A stretch of DNA of 5,177 nucleotides from Sphingobacteriales bacterium. GTDB taxonomy: Bacteria; Bacteroidota; Bacteroidia; Chitinophagales; Chitinophagaceae. Within the stretch, counting starts at the first letter, position 1. The number at the start of each line of letters is the position of its first letter. The translations under genes and the position numbers were made by a program. Where the stretch lies: positions 1 through 5,177 of the forward strand of contig CANJEF010000121.1 of NCBI GenBank assembly GCA_947472965.1. Reading direction: 5' to 3'. The notes below the pieces were generated by a model, which was not told the origin of the DNA, ran no database searches, and was given only the letters and a program-made list of their open reading frames with translations. Below, piece after piece: positions 1-5,177 of this stretch.

Positions 1-1
1 A

Positions 2-205
2 CTGAAAGCAGGAATTGAAGTAGCCGAAAGGGATATTCATTTAAATGAAATTGCTGATGCCAAAGAAGCATTTATAACAAGCTCAACAAAGAGAATGCTG
101 CCGGTTGCGAAAATTGATGATATTCAAATGGATGGACTATATAGCTCAGGCATAATGCAAACAATTTGGAATAAATTATTAGAAGCTGAATTCCAAAATC
201 AATGA
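2..205 (+). CDS. Class IV PLP-dependent aminotransferase, C-terminal fragment
   Basis: An open frame from the window edge gives the last 67 residues of a protein ending in TGA. The segment EAFITSSTKRMLPVAKIDD, preceded by an RDIHLNEIADA stretch, matches the C-terminal part of fold-type IV aminotransferases (branched-chain aminotransferase, D-amino acid aminotransferase, aminodeoxychorismate lyase). In that family the pattern A-x-E-h-F-h-T-S-S-T-x-x-h-x-P-V-x-x-I-D contributes the loop that binds the PLP phosphate. The usual G-x-G-x-x-G-P-x-T stretch is replaced by a looser MDGLYSSGIMQTIW, but the end of the protein is in the normal place. The catalytic lysine and the substrate-specificity region lie outside the window, so the exact member cannot be named. 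It is probably a cytosolic amino-acid metabolism enzyme. A gap of 112 bases separates it from the next start, and nothing ties it functionally to the downstream genes. Confidence 0.75.
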   Translation: MKAGIEVAERDIHLNEIADAKEAFITSSTKRMLPVAKIDDIQMDGLYSSGIMQTIWNKLLEAEFQNQ

Positions 206-293
206 CAAATAGTTATTACTTCAAAATAATATATGATGTGCAATAAAGGATGTTAAATACTTAAATTAAAAATATTAAATTTGTTTTTCTATA

Positions 294-381
294 TACCCCC
301 AATTGCCCTTCATCTTTATGCCTGTAGCTGCAACTAAATCAAAACAACAAGGTTCAATTAGCCCAAAGCATATTGGGGGTA
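294..381. repeat. 10-bp perfect inverted repeat flanking the start of the large + strand gene
   Basis: TACCCCCAAT at 294-303 is the exact reverse complement of ATTGGGGGTA at 372-381, with 68 bases between the arms. The arms contain C5 and G5 runs, which stand out in an AT-rich region. The start codon at 318 lies in the loop. In a transcript that begins upstream of 294 the arms could pair and enclose the translation start, so a role in mRNA folding is possible. The pairing is seen directly; the regulatory role is inference. Confidence 0.45.
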
Positions 382-2138
382 GAAACCGTATTGATGAGAC
401 ACAATCAGCGACCATTAATGATACCCGTGCCCACAACGTTAAGCAACTTAAGCTTCAGGAAATCGCAGATAATCATTCAGATACCATCTCTTTTGCAAAT
501 GGTGAATTTGAAGAACCGCTTGCTAGCAAAGATCATAAAGACATTGCCGGTCTAGCTGCCTTATTAAATGAGGCTGATTCAGATCCATCCGGATTCTCCA
601 ATGATATGTTACTTGAAATTCTGACAGAATCATTTGAAGCAAACTGGTTCAAAGCAAAAGCTTGTCTCGCTATGGGCAAATGGCCTGGTGCTGTCAAGGT
701 GCCTCCACCACATAACGTATCGCTCAAATTAATGCAATCATTGGTTAACATGCGAGGTAAGGTTTGGGAAGATTTTTCAAAGGCCACCCTGCCTTTGATT
801 GCTGAAGCAGTATCTGCATCTGGCATTTCAGGCATAGAAAATGCTGCAAGCCAAGATGACAACCTAAAAATTGGAAGTGCATTAGGATCACAATCTGTAA
901 CATCAGACCTTGACCTTTCATTGAAAGGAGCAAACACAGAAATTGGTGTTGCACTTATCAATTCTGAATTTAAAAAATGGTTCACCGTACCATACGAACC
1001 AGGTACGATGTTTGATATTAACGTATATTCCTCTGATTGGATGCATGGTAAAACGGAGGTTCGAGGTGAAGCATCTGTTGCAACTTATGGCGCAAATGCT
1101 GAAGCAGCGCCTATTTCAGAAGGAGCCAAAGAAAAAAGAGCAGATAAAAATGAACTTTGGTCTACCGTAAAAATTCGCCGAAACTTATCTGATAAAAGCT
1201 GGGAATCCTACAAAAAAACATACTTGTCGAACCTTGAAGGCAATGATTCTCAGATTGCTGCAACCTCACAACTATTTGATCAGGTTGATATCAAACACAG
1301 CGCTTTCGTAAAACGGGTAGCAGAGCAGTCAGATACTTTTAGGAGTGAATTAATCGCCGCCGAAAAACAACTTTTTAAAGAAAAAGAATCAAAATTTGAT
1401 AGCGAATATCAAGAGGATGCTCTTGCCATGAAGGCTTCAAATGCAATTTATGAAACCCTTATCAAAGACGTTAAAGCACTTCGTATACGTTTGAAAACTT
1501 TGAAAGAAGCTGCAAGCACACCCGAACAAATTGATGCAGTATCTGTGGAGCTTGCCGACAAAATTGGCGAAGCACTAACCTATGCCAATGAGGTGTATGC
1601 TTCTGAAGGTGCTGTTTTACATACCGTATTAGGCAAACAAAGTGCAACAAAAATTAAAGGTGAACTGAATGATATGTCGAATAAGGAAACTTCAAAATTT
1701 GCAGGTGAAAAAGGTACTATTACCGGTGTGAAGTTTAACTTGTCGAAAGAAAATTATTTGGAATCAGTGAATGAAAATGTTGGCGACGCAATTCACTCCT
1801 TACATCATTATAGCGATAAGCCAACGTATGCTGTTTACCGTGCTGGAAAATATCTCGATCGACTCTGTGAAGCAGCTGGTCAATTGATATCTGAAGAAGT
1901 TGCGGCGGCGCTTCCAAACCACGGACGATTAATCGCGATTGCTGAAGAATCAGTAAAAGCAAAAGATGGGGAAGCCGGCAAAGACCCACTTTCACTTGAT
2001 AAACCAACAAGTTTCTTCAGCAGATTCAAAGCAAAAGACATTGCTAAAGTAACAGCCCAAACACTAGCGTTTGGAGCAAAGGTTGCTTCTACATACAAAA
2101 AAGATACAGAAAGAAGGGGAGCATATGAATCAAACTGA
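318..2138 (+). CDS. Putative nucleotidyltransferase-fold protein with eCIS-type N-terminal leader
   Basis: This codes for 606 residues from ATG 318. A TTG at 303 would add five residues (MPFIF) but is a less likely start. Residues 34-57 (NDTRAHNVKQLKLQEIADN and following) resemble the D-N-R-P-E-A-x-x-Q-R-K-L-Q-E-M-A-N-N-S leader found near the N-terminus of many eCIS-associated DUF4157 proteins. Residues 185-201 read IGSALGSQSVTSDLDLS. This fits the Pol-beta-type nucleotidyltransferase pattern hG[GS]-x9-Dh[DE]h, with G186, S187, D197 and D199; FDINV at 232-236 can supply the third acid, D233. Residues ~330-423 are charged and helical, coiled-coil-like. Residues ~483-525 (from LESVNENVGDAIHSLHHY on) look like a helical domain. 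The last ~50 residues are Lys/Ala-rich with an SFF motif. There is no signal peptide, membrane segment or DUF4157 HExxH. The end overlaps the pentapeptide gene by 14 bases. The NTase fold is an inference from motifs; substrate and target are unknown. It could also be a degenerate, non-catalytic homologue. Confidence 0.6.
   Translation: MPVAATKSKQQGSISPKHIGGRNRIDETQSATINDTRAHNVKQLKLQEIADNHSDTISFANGEFEEPLASKDHKDIAGLAALLNEADSDPSGFSNDMLLEILTESFEANWFKAKACLAMGKWPGAVKVPPPHNVSLKLMQSLVNMRGKVWEDFSKATLPLIAEAVSASGISGIENAASQDDNLKIGSALGSQSVTSDLDLSLKGANTEIGVALINSEFKKWFTVPYEPGTMFDINVYSSDWMHGKTEVRGEASVATYGANAEAAPISEGAKEKRADKNELWSTVKIRRNLSDKSWESYKKTYLSNLEGNDSQIAATSQLFDQVDIKHSAFVKRVAEQSDTFRSELIAAEKQLFKEKESKFDSEYQEDALAMKASNAIYETLIKDVKALRIRLKTLKEAASTPEQIDAVSVELADKIGEALTYANEVYASEGAVLHTVLGKQSATKIKGELNDMSNKETSKFAGEKGTITGVKFNLSKENYLESVNENVGDAIHSLHHYSDKPTYAVYRAGKYLDRLCEAAGQLISEEVAAALPNHGRLIAIAEESVKAKDGEAGKDPLSLDKPTSFFSRFKAKDIAKVTAQTLAFGAKVASTYKKDTERRGAYESN
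2115..2124 (+). promoter_or_regulatory. Shine-Dalgarno-like site that fixes the pentapeptide gene start
   Basis: AGGGGAG (2115-2121) lies just ahead of ATG 2125, inside the last codons of the preceding gene. It is the clearest ribosome-binding-like sequence in the window. It favours ATG 2125 over the in-frame ATG at 2071, which would add an 18-residue Lys-rich leader that does not look like part of the repeat protein. The spacing is short (3-5 bases), which fits re-initiation by ribosomes finishing the upstream gene. Confidence 0.55.
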
Positions 2139-2919
2139 TTGGATAAAAAACTTGATTGAGGGTGGATTTAATGAAAAAATCACCAATGTACCCCTTGATG
2201 AAAGAACCATGTTTATTGGAGCCGATCTTTCAAACATGGACTTAAGTAATTTACATTTTCATGGATGTGATCTTACTGGTGCAGATTTATCCAACTCACG
2301 GTTTGATGGCTACCACTTATCTGGCTGTAGACTTGAACTTGCAAGAATGGATAGGATAGAATTGGTAGATGATTATTGGAAACCCACTATCGAAGCCATT
2401 CAAAACCTATGGTTGGATGCAAATAAATGGAATGATTTTCGATCAGTTAACAAAATTGCTTTATTGGATGGTGTTAATTTTAAAAATGCAAGCTTTGCCG
2501 GTAAAGACCTCACTGACTTGTTTTTTGGAGCTGCAATTCTTAACAACGCCGTATTCGAGAAAGCAACATTAACGAGAACCTCATTCAGAAATGCACAACT
2601 CAATGGGGCTTCATTTTTGAATTGCACCTTGAGTTCAACAAATTTCGAAACTGCACATTTGAAAAATTGTGACTTCAGCCATACAATACAAGACCATGTT
2701 TTTTTCCAATGGGCTACACTTACTGATGCCAACTTCGAAAATAGTAGACTAGAAAAAGTTGATCTTTCTGATACCATTTCCAACAAGGTAAATTTTAGTT
2801 CATGCAATATGCAGTTTGTTTTGTTTTACAACAGTAAACTCAATGATGCCAATTTTGAAAAAACAACACTGAACAATTGTAAGTTCCTAAATGCAGATAT
2901 AACTGGAACTAGATTTTAG
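2125..2919 (+). CDS. Pentapeptide-repeat protein
   Basis: The protein has 264 residues and is built almost entirely of A(D/N)LXX-type pentapeptides, which form a right-handed quadrilateral beta-helix. A first block at residues ~32-81 includes GADLS, CDLTG, ADLSN and SRFDG. A second, longer block at ~113-264 includes VNFKN, ASFAG, TSFRN, ASFLN, TNFET, CDFSH, ANFEN, VDLSD and ANFEK. The central position is mostly Leu or Phe, as expected. Residues ~82-112, rich in Trp and Asn, interrupt the repeats and may form a loop or helix protruding from the helix. There is no signal peptide or membrane segment, so it is probably cytoplasmic or a passive cargo. Known pentapeptide proteins include gyrase-protecting DNA mimics (MfpA, Qnr) and secreted effectors, but nothing here specifies which. 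Its start overlaps the upstream gene by 14 bases, so the two are very likely co-translated and functionally paired. An immunity or partner role is inference. Confidence 0.88.
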   Translation: MNQTDWIKNLIEGGFNEKITNVPLDERTMFIGADLSNMDLSNLHFHGCDLTGADLSNSRFDGYHLSGCRLELARMDRIELVDDYWKPTIEAIQNLWLDANKWNDFRSVNKIALLDGVNFKNASFAGKDLTDLFFGAAILNNAVFEKATLTRTSFRNAQLNGASFLNCTLSSTNFETAHLKNCDFSHTIQDHVFFQWATLTDANFENSRLEKVDLSDTISNKVNFSSCNMQFVLFYNSKLNDANFEKTTLNNCKFLNADITGTRF

Positions 2920-2951
2920 AAAAAAATCCTACATTATTTTTTACAATGTAG
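2920..2951 (-). terminator. Probable intrinsic terminator for the - strand unit
   Basis: Read on the - strand, CTACATT (2951-2945), a 9-base loop and AATGTAG (2935-2929) form a 7-bp stem, followed by GA and a run of seven T (2926-2920). This is the form of a Rho-independent terminator, about 135 bases beyond the methyltransferase stop. On the + strand the same hairpin immediately follows the pentapeptide stop but lacks a T run, so any role there would be weaker. The stem is AT-rich and not very stable. Confidence 0.5.
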
Positions 2952-2996
2952 TCAAAATAGGGGGTAAAATCTTTTGTAATAGATAGTATTAAGGGA

Positions 2997-3017
2997 TTTC
3001 AATCCAATAAATTGAAA
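2997..3017. repeat. Short inverted repeat in the convergent gap
   Basis: TTTCAAT (2997-3003) and ATTGAAA (3011-3017) are perfect reverse complements around a 7-base loop. The flanking GG (2994-2995) and CC (3018-3019) can add pairs if A2996 bulges. It is a small possible hairpin between the converging units. No T run directly follows on either strand, so it is not called a terminator. Confidence 0.35.
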
Positions 3018-3039
3018 CCAGAAACACACGTTGTTTTTT

Positions 3040-3075
3040 GTTGGGTAAAAAGACAGAATCAAACGACTACCCAAC
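3040..3075. repeat. 8-bp inverted repeat just past the methyltransferase stop
   Basis: GTTGGGTA (3040-3047) and TACCCAAC (3068-3075) are perfect reverse complements around a 20-base loop, 12 bases beyond the methyltransferase stop codon. In the - strand transcript this would form a hairpin near the 3' end of the coding region, followed by an A-rich rather than U-rich stretch. It could protect the mRNA 3' end or act as part of a factor-dependent terminator. T6 at 3034-3039 precedes the hairpin on the + strand, the wrong side for intrinsic termination of + transcripts. Confidence 0.4.
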
Positions 3076-3087
3076 GATATCCATTTT

Positions 3088-4671
3088 TCATACAAGCAAC
3101 CCATTATCCCTGAACTTGTCAATGGCATCCAGATATGCCAAAGACAAAATATTTCTTATTTTTTCATCACTAGTCAGTTTTTTGCCACCATAATTAGCCT
3201 CTAAATCTCCCTGCTTCACATGCTCCAACATTTTTTCAATTACTTGTTCCTTAGACCTTGTTCCATCAATATAGCGAATCATGTAAGTCTCAAATAGTGA
3301 TAAGGAGACAGTCTGGTGATACAAATTGGTCACAATACTTTCATCGGAAAGCTTACACTGGTTCATAGCATAACTCCATGCCTTGGGAAGGTCGTTAGAA
3401 GATGTATTTACATTTATCGGATCGGTTGATAATTTTAAAGTGCCCCTCATGAACAAATTAAGCAAGGCCCCTTCTAAATTTATTTTGAGATTATTTGATT
3501 CCTGCTTAGGCAATTTGGAGACAACCAAGGCAAGTAAGCTATCGAAAGAAATAAAACCACCTGCTCCTTGAAACGAGTAAAGCATTGCCTTTAATACATT
3601 GTCAGTAGTAGTAACGGTATTGGTTTGATTATAATCCAAATAGAAAATACTCTCAATATTTGATTTTGTTAAATCCTCATCTTTTTCTGTTTTTTCAGAT
3701 ACTACAATTTGCTTGAGGTAAAAATTAATCATGCGATCCGGTCCAATTTCTCGATTAATAGGTACATCATCATGGCAGATCAACGAACACCTGAATGTTC
3801 TGTTTATTGTAAAGTCAAGATACTGCTCCATTCTTACAAGATCATTGATTTCGCCTAACTTTTCAGCTATGGCATCTGAGTAATTGGGTAAGTACATGTT
3901 TGAAATATCTGCATCCGATAAGTACTGAAGACTTTTGCTTTTAACCTGATCTACAAATTCTGACAAGTAAAAAGCCTTGTTGTTGATTTCTAAAAAATCA
4001 TGTGCTATGTAGTAATCAGGTTTATTCTTCAGCATTTCAACAGACTCCATCATCAATTTAGCATAAGATGTTTCAGAAGCCTTAATGGATTCGCTGATGA
4101 AGTTCAGCAACATTTTTGTTTGATTGATTTGCTCTTCAGGAAGGGTAAAATTTTTAGCATGGTAGAGTGCCATATCTCTTATTGATGATAGGGTATTCCA
4201 ACCAGGGAGTGTGTTATAACTAATGTAAGCAATGCCTGAAGGAGATAGGTTTTCCTTGCAGATTTGAAGTATTTTTTCTCTTACATCATCCGTAACCCAG
4301 GAATAAACCCCATGGGCTATGATATAATCATATTGCCCAAGAGACTCATCTAATTCCGTTATGGAGCAACTCTTAATCGAGATATTCGTAAGGCCCAACT
4401 TCTTGATAAAATCATTTCCAGCAGAAGCTTGTACATCACTAAGCTCTATTCCTAAAAAATGTGCATCAGGGTATTGCACAGCCAGTGGAATAATATTACC
4501 ACCCGAAGCACAGCCGATTTCAAGCACTTTAGCATGCTTAATTTCAGGAGGGTTCATACCAAAAAAGGTACCCAACGTACGAAGGTGCAGTGGGGTCGAT
4601 TTAGGGAAAGGATAACTTTTATAAGGAAACTTATCGTAGCTTTCTTTTAAAGATTGAAGTTGATTGGTCAT
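3088..4671 (-). CDS. Class I SAM-dependent methyltransferase with methyltransferase regulatory domain
   Basis: This codes for 527 residues. The N-terminus has the family opening SYDKFPYKSYPFPKSTP (11-27). Motif I, VLEIGCASGGN (49-59), binds S-adenosylmethionine, and E76 in GIELSD is the acid expected at the end of strand 2. YDYIIAHGVYSWV (114-126) and SYNTLPGW (151-158) are characteristic of this subfamily. Residues ~219-300 match the methyltransferase regulatory domain (PF10119 type), with HDFLEINN (224-231) and QYLDFTINRTFR (283-294). The C-terminal ~150 residues, including IDGTR (468-472), correspond to the helical/winged tail of such enzymes. The length and domain order resemble rickettsial protein lysine methyltransferases that modify surface proteins, so a protein substrate is plausible but unproven. 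No signal peptide is visible, so it is probably cytoplasmic. It starts 40 bases after the upstream partial gene, without a clear Shine-Dalgarno, and is probably co-transcribed with it. All key motifs are intact, so it should be active. Confidence 0.9.
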   Translation of the reverse strand: MTNQLQSLKESYDKFPYKSYPFPKSTPLHLRTLGTFFGMNPPEIKHAKVLEIGCASGGNIIPLAVQYPDAHFLGIELSDVQASAGNDFIKKLGLTNISIKSCSITELDESLGQYDYIIAHGVYSWVTDDVREKILQICKENLSPSGIAYISYNTLPGWNTLSSIRDMALYHAKNFTLPEEQINQTKMLLNFISESIKASETSYAKLMMESVEMLKNKPDYYIAHDFLEINNKAFYLSEFVDQVKSKSLQYLSDADISNMYLPNYSDAIAEKLGEINDLVRMEQYLDFTINRTFRCSLICHDDVPINREIGPDRMINFYLKQIVVSEKTEKDEDLTKSNIESIFYLDYNQTNTVTTTDNVLKAMLYSFQGAGGFISFDSLLALVVSKLPKQESNNLKINLEGALLNLFMRGTLKLSTDPINVNTSSNDLPKAWSYAMNQCKLSDESIVTNLYHQTVSLSLFETYMIRYIDGTRSKEQVIEKMLEHVKQGDLEANYGGKKLTSDEKIRNILSLAYLDAIDKFRDNGLLV

Positions 4672-4711
4672 ATGAACTTTTATTTTAAATTAAGTTATTT
4701 CACATTTGAAG

Positions 4712-5176
4712 TTAAGGTCGTGGAGAGGCCGAAGGAGCATCTACTGTGGCTTGAATAGCATTCATGCGATTCCTAGTTGTTTTTATTGTAGGTATTTCAG
4801 CCATTAACCCAGTTCCGATATCTTCAAGAGTTTCCCCACCGAAAACCCCCTTAACCGCACTGCCAATCTTCGATACGAAACCTTTGGCTGTATCTCCAAC
4901 AAGACCTGAGTGAAATTTTCGCTTAAATTCATTTAAACGATCGTATATCCCGTGAAGCTCAAGATGATCTGCTTTATTAGCAGGGTTAGCTTCCTCAATC
5001 GCACTTTTATAGCTAATAATCATATCGCCTTTTAGATTAATAGATTCACCTATTTGATCTCTAATTTGCTTATGTTCTAATTGAGCTTGTACTTCCTTAA
5101 CTAATTTCGATTCTCTGAGCTTTGTAAAAAATGATTTAGGATCATCATTTTCGGGAACAGTAGTTTCGGGTTCTTC
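4712..5176 (-). CDS. Unrecognised protein, C-terminal part (runs off window)
   Basis: The frame is open from the right edge to TAA at 4712-4714, giving at least 154 residues. The ATG at 5023 is probably internal, because the frame continues upstream for 51 codons with sensible coding content. The visible part begins with an acidic, Pro/Thr-rich stretch (EEPETTVPENDDP). Next comes SFFTKLRESKLVKEV and a charged helical region of about 70 residues (VQAQLEHKQIRDQIGE, then NKADHLELHGIYDRLNEFKR). A Gly-rich amphipathic segment follows (GFVSKIGSAVKGVFGG), and it ends in a Pro/Ser tail (DAPSASPRP). There are no catalytic motifs, signal peptide or membrane segment in view. I do not recognise a family. 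The acidic linker before a helical tail suggests the end of a larger multidomain protein. It is followed 40 bases later by the methyltransferase gene, so the two are probably in one operon. Confidence 0.7.
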   Translation of the reverse strand, partial: EEPETTVPENDDPKSFFTKLRESKLVKEVQAQLEHKQIRDQIGESINLKGDMIISYKSAIEEANPANKADHLELHGIYDRLNEFKRKFHSGLVGDTAKGFVSKIGSAVKGVFGGETLEDIGTGLMAEIPTIKTTRNRMNAIQATVDAPSASPRP

Positions 5177-5177
5177 T

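Noticed and set aside
303..317. TTG start at 303 for the large + strand gene
   Set aside because: It adds only five hydrophobic residues, has no ribosome-binding sequence, and an ATG follows at 318. It cannot be excluded, but ATG is the simpler choice.
206..317. Promoter for the + unit (TTTG at 280-283 as a Bacteroidota -33 element, TATGAT at 232-237 as a -10)
   Set aside because: Neither has the partner element at the right spacing, so no promoter is called.
533..985. 150-codon open frame on the - strand inside the large + gene
   Set aside because: Antisense shadow of a frame that has recognisable motifs (leader, NTase signature); no family resemblance or start signal of its own.
2071..2124. 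ATG 2071 as the start of the pentapeptide gene
   Set aside because: The extra 18 residues are Lys/His-rich and unlike the rest. ATG 2125 has a ribosome-binding-like sequence directly ahead and gives a natural 14-base overlap.
2400..2807. 135-codon - strand open frame opposite the pentapeptide gene
   Set aside because: It arises from the periodic repeat on the + strand; its translation shows no domain.
2994..3019. ATTGAAACC / GGATTTCAAT sequences resembling CRISPR repeat ends
   Set aside because: It occurs once, as a small palindrome; there are no regularly spaced direct repeats or spacers and no cas genes.
4361..4615. 84-codon + strand open frame opposite the methyltransferase N-terminus
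   Set aside because: Lies antisense to the conserved SAM-binding motifs and shows no protein-like features.

Overview
The window is AT-rich and, with one exception, its start codons lack strong Shine-Dalgarno sequences. Together with the protein style this suggests a Bacteroidota genome; that is inference, since no marker gene is present. It holds the end of one metabolic gene, a tight two-gene unit on the + strand, and a two-gene unit on the - strand that converges on it.

Layout: (1) 2-205 (+) is the C-terminus of a class IV PLP aminotransferase, probably a chromosomal neighbour unrelated to the rest. (2) 206-317 is an intergenic gap with no convincing promoter; its last part carries one arm of a 10-bp inverted repeat that spans the next start codon. 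(3) 318-2138 (+) encodes a ~606-aa protein. Its N-terminal leader resembles the one seen on many extracellular contractile injection system (eCIS)-associated, DUF4157-type proteins. It then has a nucleotidyltransferase-like signature (GS-x9-DLD plus a later FDI), a long helical region and a low-complexity C-terminus. (4) 2125-2919 (+) encodes a 264-aa pentapeptide-repeat protein whose start lies inside the end of the previous gene, with its own Shine-Dalgarno-like sequence. (5) 2920-3087 is the convergent gap, with three inverted repeats; one is a plausible terminator for the - strand unit. (6) 3088-4671 (-) is a class I SAM methyltransferase with the methyltransferase regulatory domain. (7) 4712-5176 (-) is the C-terminal part of an unrecognised protein running off the window, 40 nt upstream of the methyltransferase gene.

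Working model (inference): the + strand pair is a candidate effector or enzyme with its partner, namely a putative nucleotidyltransferase carrying an eCIS-type leader, translationally coupled to a pentapeptide-repeat protein that could be an immunity, DNA-mimic or scaffold protein. The - strand methyltransferase and its upstream partner may belong to the same accessory locus. A short SFF-centred motif near the C-terminus of the 606-aa protein recurs in the edge protein and weakly supports a link. No eCIS structural gene (sheath, tube, baseplate, AAA+ ATPase) and no DUF4157 HExxH motif lies in this window, so the eCIS connection rests on the leader alone.
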